Below, in pieces: positions 1-10,446 of a stretch of DNA of 64,000 nt (position 1 is the stretch's first letter; each line of letters opens with the position of its first letter). Made by a program: the position numbers and the translations under genes. Source of the stretch: Skeletonema tropicum (lineage: Eukaryota > Bacillariophyta > Thalassiosirophyceae > Thalassiosirales > Thalassiosiraceae); contig CM074130.1 of assembly GCA_037178625.1 (NCBI GenBank), positions 2,232,001 through 2,296,000 of the forward strand, in the 5' to 3' direction. Under the pieces are notes generated by a model. The model was given only the letters and a program-made list of their open reading frames with translations, had not been told where the DNA came from and searched no databases.

Positions 1-1634
1 AATTGACTTGGAACAATTCCATGGAACGAGGGATGATTACAGATGGTGAGACACAATTGAGAGTTTGGGCGCGTACATTAGAAGTATTGGGTGTACTTCC
101 TTCGCCTCAAATAAAAGGGGGAGGTTTCCTAACGACTCAAGGTGCTGCTGCTACGAAACGAAGGGGAAATGCTGCGAATGCATCATCATCAGGTGATGCT
201 ACTGCGAGCAACAGCAACGCTTCGATACAAAAGTATTCATCGAATGACTGTACATTTCTTCTTCTTGAACCACCACACGTGCCCTCAGTCATATCAGAAG
301 GGGTGGATTGTATGTTATTTCGTGAGTTGGGTATTGGGAGAGTGGCGCGTGTGTTAGGCCCATGTATGGCTGCGTTCAAATACTTGTCTGTTGGCAAACG
401 AAGTGATGGTACTGACGATGCAACAACAACAACAACAACAACCATCAAAAGCGAATGGCTCAATGACGACACCAACTGCTGCTGTGTGATTGATTCTGGT
501 TATTCATTCACACATGTCGTGCCCACTCATCGTGGTGGTGCAATGTCAAAAGCCATCCGAAGGCTGGACATTGGGGGTAAGGTGCTAACAAATCTACTCA
601 AAGAGGCAGTGACCTACCGGCAATGGAATATGATGGACGAGTATCACATTGTCAATGATGCGAAGGAACAATTGAGTTTTGTCAGTGACAAGTTCGATTC
701 AGAAATGAAGTTGGCACATGTCACTCGAAAGGGCCTTCGCTGGTTTGACCGTGAATATTTGTTGCCCGACTTTGTTAGTAGTACTCGAGGATCGGTTCGA
801 TTGCCAGCACCGTTGCAGAGAGAAAGAGAGATGGAGGAAATGAAGAAGCTTGAATTGGAAAGGAAGGAAAAAGAAGAGGAAGAGCACAAAGACAGTGACG
901 TTGATGATCATGACGGTAACGATCAACAAATAGAAGACGAAGGTGCTGATACTGCAGAGGATATGCATGTCGATGATACCAGTGCCAATAAGAAAAAGAA
1001 TTTAGATAGCAAGCGCCAGAAAAAGAAGACAAAGAAGCGGAGCAAAAAGCGAAAACACAATACCAAGCAAAGTGACGATGACGACGATGAAGTAGACATG
1101 TCGGGTGGTGAAGACTCCGACGAGGAATCAGAGGAACAGCGTCTCAAGCGGCTGAAAGCAATGAGAGACGAGGAGCGCAAGCGACGTGAAAGAGAGGAAC
1201 GTGAACGCCAGGCACTTGCCATGTCTGTGGAAAGATTTGCCATTCCGGAGGTATTATTTCGTCCGTCAGATATTGGCATGAATTGTGGTGGTATTGTTGA
1301 GGCAATTGTAGAATCAATCAATGCTTGTGACAAAATATACAGAGCAGCCATGTATAATAATGTTTTGCTCGTGGGAGGTAATGCAACTATCCCAGGATTC
1401 AGAGAGAGGGTGGAATCAGAGCTGAGAAAATTGGCTCCTGCGAACTATCCCGTTCGTGTATACTTACCAGACGACCCAGTGTCATTTGCCTGGGAGGGTG
1501 CAGTCCAATTTTCTCAACAGGATGGATTTCAAAAACAATGTTCCATAGATCGAGCAAGTTGGGAGGGAATGAAAAAGGCAGGCAAGGACCAATCAGGAAT
1601 ATGGGGAGAGCGCATAAACATTTCAGGAAAATAA
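1..1634 (+). CDS. ARP6: Actin-related protein 6 (ARP6-like), 5' partial
   Basis: The reading frame is open to the left edge, so the N-terminal actin fold lies outside the window. What remains fits ARP6, the nuclear actin-related subunit of SWR1/SRCAP complexes that deposit H2A.Z. Visible family blocks are the second phosphate-binding region (VIDSGYSFTHVVP), the GGKVLTNLLKE and YRQWNMMDE segments, LLPDF, and the C-terminal ERFAIPEVLFRPSDIG, LVGGNATIPGFRER and SFAWEGA blocks. Between LLPDF and ERFAIPE sits an insert of about 130 residues, first acidic then Lys/Arg- and Glu/Asp-rich, absent from the usual roughly 400-residue ARP6. It converges on the ArfGAP gene with a 102-nt gap. The subfamily call rests on the YRQ..MDE and LLPDF blocks; a divergent ARP5 is less likely. 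Confidence 0.85.
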   Translation, partial: LTWNNSMERGMITDGETQLRVWARTLEVLGVLPSPQIKGGGFLTTQGAAATKRRGNAANASSSGDATASNSNASIQKYSSNDCTFLLLEPPHVPSVISEGVDCMLFRELGIGRVARVLGPCMAAFKYLSVGKRSDGTDDATTTTTTTIKSEWLNDDTNCCCVIDSGYSFTHVVPTHRGGAMSKAIRRLDIGGKVLTNLLKEAVTYRQWNMMDEYHIVNDAKEQLSFVSDKFDSEMKLAHVTRKGLRWFDREYLLPDFVSSTRGSVRLPAPLQREREMEEMKKLELERKEKEEEEHKDSDVDDHDGNDQQIEDEGADTAEDMHVDDTSANKKKNLDSKRQKKKTKKRSKKRKHNTKQSDDDDDEVDMSGGEDSDEESEEQRLKRLKAMRDEERKRREREERERQALAMSVERFAIPEVLFRPSDIGMNCGGIVEAIVESINACDKIYRAAMYNNVLLVGGNATIPGFRERVESELRKLAPANYPVRVYLPDDPVSFAWEGAVQFSQQDGFQKQCSIDRASWEGMKKAGKDQSGIWGERINISGK

Positions 1635-1736
1635 ATGATATAACATTAGCTTCATATAGGTACACCACTTACAAGCAAATAAATCAACTGTTGAAATAAT
1701 ATACTTGATGAATGAACCCTACCTAATAAAAACTTC

Positions 1737-2942
1737 TCAGAGCCCAGAGAAAAAGTCATCGTTCATTGCACTCAATTTGGCCATATTTTCCTCCATTGCA
1801 GACATTTTTGGCTTGGGTGGTTGTGGTGCAACTATACCACTGGCAGGAGTAGATGTCGGTGTTGGTGGCATACTCGTTTCCTTTGCTGGAGAAGAAGACG
1901 TTGTCGCCGCCCCACCAAGACCATTTAATTCATTCTGTAGTTGCCTCGCCAATGCTGCATCCTCTTCCTGTTGTCGCTTCTTTTCCTCCTCTTCCTTCTT
2001 CTTTGATTCTTCAATATTCTTTTGCGTAGTTTCAACATCCTCAAATGCATCATCGCTAATGGAAGATGTTGAGGCGGGGGTTGTAATTTTGTTGACTCGA
2101 AGCCTCGATGCAGTGCTTGCTGTGCTAGTCTTTTTAAACAACCTTGAAGAGGCGGTGGTGGTTCCAGGCTTTCGCAATACAAGTTTGGGTCCATTATTGG
2201 AAGGTGGTTTTAATAATCCTCCTGTTTTTAGTCCTCCACTTGCTGGCGGAGTTGCTGATGGTGTGCCGGTGGGAGTCACCAATTTCCCTTTGGCTCCAGT
2301 CATTTGCGATGCAAGCTTTGCAGATGGTTGCAACACTCCCGCCGACATTGAACCGGCGGCACCACCATTACTACTGCGCGCGGCATCCACTCTTGCACGT
2401 GCCTCATCCTCCAATGACTTTTTCATGGTTGCATCCGCGTTATCAAACAAGTTCCCTCCAGCAGTAACAGCAGCAGACGATGACGCATCAGCAGACCCCT
2501 CCCCCCGTTTCACAGCCTCAGCCTCCACCATCTTACTCAATTCGGCCCTATACGCCACCGCCGCCTTACTAGTATACTTCTTCTCCGTCTTGGTATGAAA
2601 ATCAGTGCAGCCATGCTTCCTAAAAAACTTTTTGGCATTATCATTCCCCCCAATCCTCATGGCGTCAATCTGACGTTGCGTCCACTCATCCAAGTCCACA
2701 CTGCGGACGAAAGTCAAGTGCACCCCCATGGATCGATGTGCGGCTGAGCAATCGAGACATAGGAATACACCGTACGTGGTAGATGCCCATGTGGGACGTG
2801 TGTTGGGACAATCGAAGCAGATTTGATTGGAGCCCAAATTTTTGAGTTTGCGGAATTGAGAATTTTTGGAGGCTGTGGGGATGCAGACTTGGCCTTTTCC
2901 GGCAGCGGTGATGTTTCCGTCGGCTTGGATATTGCCCGACAT
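1737..2942 (-). CDS. ArfGAP domain protein, ARFGAP2/3 (Glo3) type
   Basis: A 401-residue GTPase-activating protein for Arf, expected to act in COPI coat cycling at the Golgi. The zinc finger C42-x2-C45-x16-C62-x2-C65 is intact. The catalytic arginine is R70 in AHRSMGVH, followed by the family core VRSVDLDEW and [10 protein letters not shown]. The region after residue 130 is low complexity (Ala/Ser/Thr/Pro), with a Glu/Lys-rich segment near residues 310-330 and a short conserved-looking end ([19 protein letters not shown]) resembling the amphipathic end of ARFGAP2/3. The start codon precedes SGNIQADG and no other in-frame ATG comes before the finger. It is divergent from the MFS carrier gene across a 376-nt spacer. 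Confidence 0.9.
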   Translation of the reverse strand: MSGNIQADGNITAAGKGQVCIPTASKNSQFRKLKNLGSNQICFDCPNTRPTWASTTYGVFLCLDCSAAHRSMGVHLTFVRSVDLDEWTQRQIDAMRIGGNDNAKKFFRKHGCTDFHTKTEKKYTSKAAVAYRAELSKMVEAEAVKRGEGSADASSSAAVTAGGNLFDNADATMKKSLEDEARARVDAARSSNGGAAGSMSAGVLQPSAKLASQMTGAKGKLVTPTGTPSATPPASGGLKTGGLLKPPSNNGPKLVLRKPGTTTASSRLFKKTSTASTASRLRVNKITTPASTSSISDDAFEDVETTQKNIEESKKKEEEEKKRQQEEDAALARQLQNELNGLGGAATTSSSPAKETSMPPTPTSTPASGIVAPQPPKPKMSAMEENMAKLSAMNDDFFSGL

Positions 2943-3318
2943 GGTTTGATTGTAATTGTAATTTTATGGTGTGTTCCTTTTCGATAACACAGCTAAGCTA
3001 TTGGCAACAACAACGTCGTTGCTGTCGGCCGGGTTCATTCAATGACCTTCGAAAAGGTGAAAAAGAAAAATGTCGAAAGATCCGCCCAGTCCCGCCCTTT
3101 ATTTGTGATCGGACGCGCGGCCGGATACGGTGCGGAAACAGCCCCTAAATGAAACACTGATGGCCATCGCCAAATCGACGTGCATCTGACATCAGACATC
3201 GCCACTGTGCATTGTGCTCTACTTCTCTAGAGCTGCAGCCACAACAATGACAGGGAGTTTGGATAGATAAGTTGGTGCAATATCGCAGGCAGTAGGCACC
3301 AAACGAATGTGACGAACC
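2943..3318. promoter_or_regulatory. Divergent spacer, ArfGAP / MFS carrier
   Basis: 376 nt between divergent genes, holding no supported frame. Presumed to contain both promoters; no element was recognised. Confidence 0.35.
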
Positions 3319-4827
3319 ATGTTTTCTCGCCATAGTATATCAGACAAAGTGGCGTTTGCCCTCGTCGCGTTCTTCTTGGGAGAACTTGGCGATGGGTTGA
3401 ACATCTGTAAGTGACTTGTACCTCATTATTGTATACATCTCTCTCTCTCTTTCTCTTTCTAATACGATCGGCGCACATGCATTACAGTCCAGGGCATCTA
3501 TCTTGTCGCATTAGGATGGAACGAAGGGAGTGTAGGCATCGCCCTAAGTATGATGGGTTTCACTGCGCTGCTCACTCAAACAATCGCGGGAGATATCATT
3601 GACAAAACTACATTTGACCGAAGAAAGTTTCTAGCTTTGGCCGCATTGATGACAGCCTTTTCGGCATCGGCGATTCTCTTTGTGCATGAAGGCAATGTAG
3701 ATCATGGGCTCATGTACGTGACAAAGATTATAGAGGGAGTTAGTAGTTCTTTTATTGGACCATGTGTGGCTGCGCTTACCTTAGCTTCATTTGGACCAGA
3801 TGAGTTTGATGAAGTTATGGCATCCAATATTCTTTGGGGACATGTTGGAAGTATTGTGTCTGCCGTCTTGGCTGGATTGACAGCATGGATAACCTATCCT
3901 AATATTCGATACTGCTTTCTAGTTATTGGATTCTCAGCACTTCTTGCCGTTATTGGAGTGAAATTGCTACCAGAAGGCGATGTGCTGATGGGAAGAGGAC
4001 TAAAAGGAAACTCTAACAAAGTGGCTGTACACAGCGGTGATGATGGGAATGATTATGCCAACATGGAAGTTGAAGGAGCATCTTCTTGGTCAAGCACTCA
4101 AGGCAACGTTGCCTTACCTACGTCCAAGGCAAATAGTGTTGCAGAAGAAGAAAGTGCTATTTCAAGCTATGGAGAAATCTTCTCAGATCGAAAGACATTG
4201 GTACTTTGTGCTACAGGGTTCTTCTTTCATTTTGCAAATGCAAACGTTTTGCTTGTGCTTGGTGAACTCATGGGTGGCGATGACGAAGACGGGAATACAA
4301 AGAGGAGCGCAATCCCATTAATTGCTGGCGCAATTGTATTGGCACAATTCACAATGTCTGGAGCAACGTATGCTGGAGATAAAATGACAAAAGGCGGATG
4401 GGGCAGAAAGCCGTTGTTTCTTGCCGGTCTACTTACGCTACCTATTCGTTGCTTCTTAATTATATTTTGGAAAGATGCTGGTGAAGCTTGGTTGCTGTCA
4501 ACTCAGATTCTGGATGGAGTTGGAGGAGGTTTCTTTGGACTGCTTCATCCCTATTTGGTTGCTGATATTACGTTCGGGACTGGTCGGTTTAACTTAATCA
4601 TGGGGCTAACTGCTTCATGTTTTGGACTTGGAGGAACTCTCTCCAACCTTTTGGGGCAAATGGTGGTAGAACACTTCGGCCATGTTGCTAGTTTGACCGG
4701 ATCGATGTTTCTCTCTGTGATTCCCATTGTACTCTTCACTCTAGCAATGCCCGAAACTGCTGGATCGCGAGGAAAGAATACTAAATCGGAGACTGCCCTA
4801 GTCGAAGCTGCTGGAGTGTCAGCATGA
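3319..4827 (+). CDS. Major facilitator superfamily transporter, two exons
   Basis: The model joins 3319..3406 and 3488..4827, with an 81-nt intron beginning GTAAGT and ending TTACAG, giving 475 residues. Without the intron the protein would lack the start of the first membrane helix (KVAFALVAFFLGELGDGLNI). About 12 hydrophobic segments are visible, split by a hydrophilic loop (about residues 210-260) as in MFS proteins. The segment GDIIDKTTFDRRK after helix 2 resembles the MFS motif A (G-x3-D-R-x-G-R-R), and a second basic loop appears as GWGRKPLF. The substrate cannot be told; the pattern resembles permease groups with broad bacterial and algal distribution. Downstream is a convergent gene 96 nt away. 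Confidence 0.8.
3407..3487 (+). other. Spliceosomal intron in MFS gene
   Basis: Donor GTAAGT and acceptor TTACAG, 81 nt, with a CT-rich tract (3438-3462). Removing it keeps phase 1 and fuses a first transmembrane helix to the downstream frame. Confidence 0.85.
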
Positions 4828-4923
4828 GAATCGAGGTTTTATATATGATAAATGTTACAAGTCTTTAGCCAAGGAATAGAAATGTGTAGTAAAGAGTTAG
4901 GCCTACAAAACTTTTGTAAACAA

Positions 4924-6972
4924 TCATATATACGGAGAAATGGCTCCATCTTCGTATTGCAAACTTAGGATCGCAGCTTTCATGCCAAACCGAATTGCTT
5001 GTTTCTCATCAGCACCGTTGAGTAATGCATGGATAAACGCACCGCAAAGTGTGTCTCCGGCACCGTTGCTGCTGACCTTTGAAATGGCTTCTGCTGGAAA
5101 CACTGTGTGCTCAACAGTAGATTCTACCTCTCCGACTTTGCTTGCCAACAAAACGCCTCGTGGGCCCAAGGTGACGACAACATGAGCAGGAGAATCAGAC
5201 TTCATTCTACCGAGTAGGCTCGTAGCTGCAAGCTTCACATGTTCCAAATCATCCGCTGCGTTCTGTCCTTCCAATGACATGTTAGACATTACAAACAGCT
5301 CATCTTCGTTTGGAAAAGCGTACGACACGTTCTTGATGAAGCTGTCGTTCTCACATATTTCCTTTGCCTTGGGCACGCTAGTAGGTTCAAAAAATACCGA
5401 TGCACCAGCTTTCACAGCATTTGCTGCTGACTCAATCATCACCCGGGATGGTGCGTTTGAATCAATCAGTACAATTTCAGTCCCCGAGAGAGCTTCAACA
5501 GATGGAATCGGGATTTGCTGATTTGCATCCATATCGGCAATACCTCCGACTAAATCGGAGTCGTCGTCAAGAAGTGCAACATACGATGCACTTACTCCAT
5601 CTGCAAAAAACACGCTCTCGTCACTTGTCAATACACCACAACCAACCAGCCGTGAGAGGATACCTTCTCCGCCGTCATCTGTTCCTATACTAGTGTAAAA
5701 CAGAGGTTTGTCACCGAGTCTTCCTAGGACCTCTGCAACATTTCTCCCAACACCACCATCCGACTTGAACACTTTGCCTGGATTGGAAGTCCCTCTTATC
5801 ATCTTCTCATCTGCAGATGACTTTGCGATTATATCTATCACGGAGCCACCTACACACACGACTCGAGATGTCACTTCATCATTGTTGCTGTGTTTACTTG
5901 AAGTTGTTAGAGTCGTTTCGCTATCCGAAAGTGGAGCGTCCGCGTCATTTGGAGGCAATTGTATTGATTGTATGGTTGTTTCAGAATTGAATTGGATGTC
6001 TGACACGGCCATAGCAATATCAGCACCCACTTTTGCATTATTTTTGACCAGAGCAATGTTGCTTCTTAAGCTATCACCTCCAGTCTTTTCATTCACGGTG
6101 CGGAGAATGAAAGGTGTCACATCTCTACCTTCAATACCTGCAGCTTCAGCCTCATGTAAAGCCTCTTTGATTGCTTTCTCTACATTCTCTCCCGCTGGAT
6201 CATGATTTGGAACAGCTACAAGCATACCGCTATCCATTCCAAGTTCTCTACCAGATATATAACCTCTAGCCACGCTCATGGCGTCATTAAATCGTGATGG
6301 CGCTTTCACTCCTGATTCAGGTGAAAAGAATGCAGGAAATTCATCAGATTGCCAAGCACCTACCGGAACTCCAAACGTTTCAAGAACTTCCAACGTTCGT
6401 TTCACATCTAATATACTTTTCACTCCCGCAGAAACAACGATTACTGGAGTCCGTGACAACTCAATTAAGTCTGTAGAAACATCAAGAGAGAGCTCTCCTC
6501 CACGATGCACGCCACCTGTGCCCCCTGTAACGAATGTGTTGATATTCGCAGCGTGAGCTAATCTCATGGTTGCAGCGACTGTCGTTGCGCCCCATTGGAC
6601 AGTCTCGTCTGATCTTTGTTGCGTAGTAGTATTGATGATATTGGTTGCCATCAGAGGCAAATCACGTGATGAACATTTAATAGCTCTATTTTCTTCTCCA
6701 GCCTTTGCAAGATTCTCCAACTCGTCTGGTTCGAGGCCTGCCCTGAAAACACCATCCTTCACAGCTATTGTTGCAGGAATGACGCCCCTTTCTCTCAAGA
6801 TGTGTGAAACTTCCTTGGCTAATTCAATATTCTGTGGAAAAGGCATCCCATGAGCTACGATTGTGGATTCGAGTGCCACCACTGGTTGTCCAGATTCCAG
6901 CGCCCTCGCTACCTCTGGGAGGACTTTGACTTTCGATCCTGCCGCAGAGATGACGTTGCGGAGAGACGACAT
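4924..6972 (-). CDS. Bifunctional pseudouridine-5'-phosphate glycosidase / pseudouridine kinase
   Basis: A 682-residue fusion covering both steps of pseudouridine breakdown: phosphorylation of pseudouridine, then C-C glycosidic cleavage to uracil and ribose 5-phosphate. Residues about 15-315 are a PsuG/IndA domain, with ALESTIVAHGMPFPQN (catalytic Glu), GGTGGVHRGG, VVSAGVKSILD (candidate catalytic Lys) and PFILRTVNEKTGGDSL. Residues about 367-675 are a PfkB sugar kinase, with VVCVGGSVIDII, DGGVGRNVAEVLGRLG and the catalytic loop NGAGDTLCGAF (about 635-645). Between them lies a Ser/Thr-rich linker. Similar fusions are known in other eukaryotes. A basic, Ser-rich N-terminus (MSSLRNVISAAGSKVKVL) could direct it to mitochondria, but this is inference. 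Confidence 0.92.
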   Translation of the reverse strand: MSSLRNVISAAGSKVKVLPEVARALESGQPVVALESTIVAHGMPFPQNIELAKEVSHILRERGVIPATIAVKDGVFRAGLEPDELENLAKAGEENRAIKCSSRDLPLMATNIINTTTQQRSDETVQWGATTVAATMRLAHAANINTFVTGGTGGVHRGGELSLDVSTDLIELSRTPVIVVSAGVKSILDVKRTLEVLETFGVPVGAWQSDEFPAFFSPESGVKAPSRFNDAMSVARGYISGRELGMDSGMLVAVPNHDPAGENVEKAIKEALHEAEAAGIEGRDVTPFILRTVNEKTGGDSLRSNIALVKNNAKVGADIAMAVSDIQFNSETTIQSIQLPPNDADAPLSDSETTLTTSSKHSNNDEVTSRVVCVGGSVIDIIAKSSADEKMIRGTSNPGKVFKSDGGVGRNVAEVLGRLGDKPLFYTSIGTDDGGEGILSRLVGCGVLTSDESVFFADGVSASYVALLDDDSDLVGGIADMDANQQIPIPSVEALSGTEIVLIDSNAPSRVMIESAANAVKAGASVFFEPTSVPKAKEICENDSFIKNVSYAFPNEDELFVMSNMSLEGQNAADDLEHVKLAATSLLGRMKSDSPAHVVVTLGPRGVLLASKVGEVESTVEHTVFPAEAISKVSSNGAGDTLCGAFIHALLNGADEKQAIRFGMKAAILSLQYEDGAISPYI

Positions 6973-7304
6973 GGTTTCAAATTATTTGCTAGGGCATGCA
7001 CTCAAATTCATGGAGCATCATCAAGTTCTTGCTTATTCGAATGAGTTGTTTGTTGTTTCCAATTGTTACAATACCGATCTATCTCTGTAACCATATATAG
7101 AGTAACGGGCTATGCTTTTTTAATGTACTTACATGCTACCATACTCATAGAAAGAAGGTAGCAGTACTGTAAATCCAAGATACTACAAATCTTTTTTTAG
7201 GTGTAGCATTTCTCGATTTTTCACTTGCATATGCAGCCATCAATGGCATTGCATTGATGGCATTGTAATTTCTTGCTAAATAATAGAGCAATCACATCAA
7301 AGCC
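6973..7304. promoter_or_regulatory. Divergent spacer, pseudouridine enzyme / WS-DGAT
   Basis: 332 nt. ATGGCATTG occurs twice within CAATGGCATTGCATTGATGGCATTG (about 7242-7265), and a T-run lies at 7194-7200. No gene is seen; presumed promoters. Confidence 0.35.
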
Positions 7305-9181
7305 ATGGCCTCCGTTATCCCTACCATTTGCCGCAAGGTTGCCCCCATGGCAGCCGCAGCGACATTTGCTGCGGGAGGGGGGATGGACACATTCGAGTGG
7401 GCAAATTGTGATGCCTCATGTGAGTCACCACGCTCGCCTCAAGATTTTGCCAATGCTTCTGCTACACGACCATTGCCAGCAAACAATCCTTTCATGACGA
7501 ACAATGTAGGATCAGTCGTCTTGCGCAAGCGAATGACCTCTATCGGAAGGTTTTCCCTAAAGTCTGAGTCAGATACTAATCTTTCTATTCCTACATTTTT
7601 CCTTGCTCTGTCTGGGAGCAAGAAAAAACCTGACAGTAACGCTGCAAACACAACAGCGACGGTGGGAACGAGCCAACCCGCAAGAAACATTTTCACCGTG
7701 AATGACTTTGAGACTACATGGATGAACAGAGAGATGCCATCACGACACCCACGGTTCCATAGTATTGTATCCAAACATGATGACAGGTTCTTTGAAGAGA
7801 CTCATCACGTCAAAGCAGGAGCAACTGACAATGATGAGACAAATCTACAAATCAAGGCTGAACTAGATAGGCATGCCTCAGAAACGATGCATTTTTCTGT
7901 CTACAGGGAAGACCTGCGAAACCGCATTGAAAATATGCTTACATCGCCTATTGAAGTTGCGGAGAAGCTTTGGGAAGTAAAGATATCTAGTGGTGCAATT
8001 GGCAGTAGCGGTGCGATTAGCAAAGTCAAATCAGAAGCAATCACTACACGTCAGCAAAAATCTAATGAAATGAGGGCATTGAAGCGTCAACCAACAAAAG
8101 GTAGATTGTGGAAGGATGCTGTTGAAGACACAAAACCGATGGAGTCTGTGCTATTGTTTCGCTCACATCACGCGTTGGCGGACGGAGCTAGCATGATGGC
8201 TGCACTCAGTGATCTATGCGATGAAGCAGAGGACATTCGATCAGAAATCGAAGCAGAATTAAAAAAGTGGAAGAGAGGGAAGCAGACCAAAAAGGGGTTG
8301 TTAGGACGACTCATATCTAGGTTCATGCGTCTTATCAAGTTTATTTTATGGTTTACTTTGGGATCTGCGAGAAGTGCGGTGTATCAAGTGTGGTTACAAC
8401 TCACCACGCGAACAAACCCTTTTGATGCCGTAAAGCAAGATGCCGAAAAGAAAGGTTTAGCTGCGGGTGGAAGAGCGATTTCTTGGTGTGATGCCTGCCC
8501 TTTGGACGAAGCGAAGCGAATTACACAAATCTTGAGCAAGGCCAACGGTACCAACATTACTGTCAATGATTTGTTTGTGAGTTGCATTACAGCAGCTATT
8601 ACGAGGCAACTTATTGAGCATGAGGAGTTCATGGCTCCTGTTGATGCTCATTCACGAAAATATGTCGCTCGAAACATCAACGTTTGTATTCCTGTACACT
8701 TACGTGGCGGCGTCATGTTACCTAACGAATCTCTAGGCAATCGCATCGGTGCATTCGTAACAAGAGTTCCCGGTGAAATGACACACGATGCTCGAGGAGG
8801 TGGAACTCCAGTCATTGCCCATCCGAACGTCTCATGAAAGTTCACCAGTCTCTTAAATGGTCAAAGCAGAGTCCAGCGCCTTTTCTCTCACATTACGTGG
8901 CAAAGTTTTGCTCTAATTATCTTCCTGAACAGTGGACCAAGAACATATTCCAACGTGCAAATTGCAATGCATGTGTTGCCATTTCGAACAACCGAGGCTA
9001 CAAAGACAAAATTCACATCAATGGAATGCAAGTAGAATCTGCTCACGGTTTCCTACCTCTGCCTCCGGGCATTCCTATCGGCGTCGTGGTTCAAAGTTAT
9101 GCCGGAGTAATGTCGTTGTCTGTTACAGCTGAAAAATGGGCCGTTCCAGACCCTGATAAGTTTTTGCGCTGGTGTCCTTGA
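7305..9181 (+). pseudogene. Wax ester synthase / diacylglycerol acyltransferase (WS/DGAT) family, one frame break
   Basis: Two abutting frames make one WS/DGAT-like protein that would transfer an acyl group from acyl-CoA to an alcohol or diacylglycerol. Frame one (7305-8837) carries the catalytic HHALADG at about residue 288, a membrane-associated stretch after it (LIKFILWFTLGSARSAVY), and the conserved NDLFVSCITAAITRQL and NVCIPVHLRGG. Frame two (to 9181) continues the family's C-terminus: SERLMKVHQSLKWSKQSPAP, then ISNNRGYKD and PGIPIGVVVQSYAG. Both frames are open between about 8777 and 8837, so a single indel there would restore one protein. I found no GT-AG pair giving the needed phase. 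It may be an assembly error, a true disabling mutation, or a missed unusual intron. ATG at 7305 has a good CCATGG context. Confidence 0.72.
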
Positions 9182-9276
9182 TGAATATTCAAGGATCCTT
9201 GAAACAGCTACCAATTTGGAGAAATCTCAGTGAATTTCTTGTCGTGTCTCATGGGATCATGCACCAGCACCAATCA

Positions 9277-10446
9277 CTAGTTTAATGCTTTGTAATCATC
9301 ATTGTAGTTCACTCTCAGCGTGGCTGTACATCCTTGTTCGTTTTGATTGTTATTTAATGAGACAGAACCACCGAAGCATTTCATCATTAGATTGCTCAAG
9401 GATAACCCAACACCAAGCGATCCAAGAGGCTGCCGAACAGCAGCATAACTCTGTTGTTCATCGAGACGATCCCATCTTTTTTGCGTCGAGGATGCTGCGA
9501 ACCGAAATGCTTTGTCAGATCGATCTGCATTTAACCCTATTCCATTATCAACAACTCTTATCGACATGAAGTCTCTGTCACGCGACACGTCAATCAGTAT
9601 GCTGTGAGGCAATGTTTGCCTATGAAGTAACGGCTGCTCATCCCATTTCTCTACAGTTGCCATCATTGCATTCTTCGTAACCTCCACAATGGCATGATGA
9701 ATCCATGAACGTATTATTGGAGGAGGGACAAATGGTCCATCTACACTTCTAATCTCAACTTCTGGTGCTATACCCAAGTTGGCATCAGCCACGTGCTTTG
9801 CTTCTGTTGTTGCATCATCTACAATATCAAGAATATCTGCATCTATGGACACAGCTCCAGTGGGTTTGCCTTTATTCAATGACACATAATGCTCACAAAT
9901 CAATTGAATCAACAGTCTCGAATGCAGAAATGGTTCAGGGCATTGTAGAATATTTGCATCTGATCGAAATTGCTTTCTGAGTATCTGTGGTATCTGATGT
10001 TCCATATTCCTCGAAGCAATAGTGGCATCAGCAAATGTATCAACCGATGCACCATGCCTTGTCATGATATCATCCACCATTTGTTTCAAATATACTTGTT
10101 TCGGACCGTTGGAGAAACCTTCCATCAAGAAGTCAGTTTCAATGATCTCATGAGGTAACATGTACGTGTTTTCGTGTAGCTGAAGCAACATCTTGAGACT
10201 TTTGGACAAGGTTGCACCGTCAGCAGATGATGCAATTTTGGCATAATCCTCCACTCTTGAAAACGAAGATAACCGCTGGTGTTGTATTGCTAGCCGTGTC
10301 CGAATTTCTTGGAGCACGATTTCTGCATTTGTCGCGTTCACATCATTTAATTTGAGCAGTTCTTTGATTGACCAGCGCCTCAATGTATCGCCTTTGTTTG
10401 AGTTCTGTAGTAACGATGTTCGTATGGCTGCCGTGAAGGAGTTCAT
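9277..10446 (-). CDS. Mitochondrial protein kinase of the PDK/BCKDK family
   Basis: A 389-residue kinase of the pyruvate/branched-chain ketoacid dehydrogenase kinase type, which phosphorylates E1 subunits in the mitochondrial matrix using a GHKL ATPase fold. Seen in order: a helical N-terminal bundle with FLHSRLLIQLICEHY, the N box VEVTKNAMMATVEKW (about residue 252), the G1 box VVDNGIGLN (about 297) and the G2 box GSLGVGLSLSNLMMKCFGG (about 341). The N-terminus MNSFTAAIRTSLLQNSNKG is Arg/Ser-rich and could be a transit peptide. Whether the target is pyruvate or branched-chain dehydrogenase cannot be decided. It converges on the WS/DGAT gene with a 95-nt gap. Confidence 0.85.
   Translation of the reverse strand: MNSFTAAIRTSLLQNSNKGDTLRRWSIKELLKLNDVNATNAEIVLQEIRTRLAIQHQRLSSFSRVEDYAKIASSADGATLSKSLKMLLQLHENTYMLPHEIIETDFLMEGFSNGPKQVYLKQMVDDIMTRHGASVDTFADATIASRNMEHQIPQILRKQFRSDANILQCPEPFLHSRLLIQLICEHYVSLNKGKPTGAVSIDADILDIVDDATTEAKHVADANLGIAPEVEIRSVDGPFVPPPIIRSWIHHAIVEVTKNAMMATVEKWDEQPLLHRQTLPHSILIDVSRDRDFMSIRVVDNGIGLNADRSDKAFRFAASSTQKRWDRLDEQQSYAAVRQPLGSLGVGLSLSNLMMKCFGGSVSLNNNQNEQGCTATLRVNYNDDYKALN

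Noticed and set aside
1705..2598. 297-codon open frame opposite the ArfGAP gene
   Set aside because: It mirrors the low-complexity part of ArfGAP on the other strand, and the zinc finger and family core are clearly on the minus strand.
5708..6205. Plus-strand frames across the pseudouridine enzyme
   Set aside because: Antisense shadows of two intact catalytic domains.
8773..8811. 39-nt GT-AG intron repairing the WS/DGAT frame
   Set aside because: Its length is a multiple of three, so it does not change phase and leaves the stop in place.
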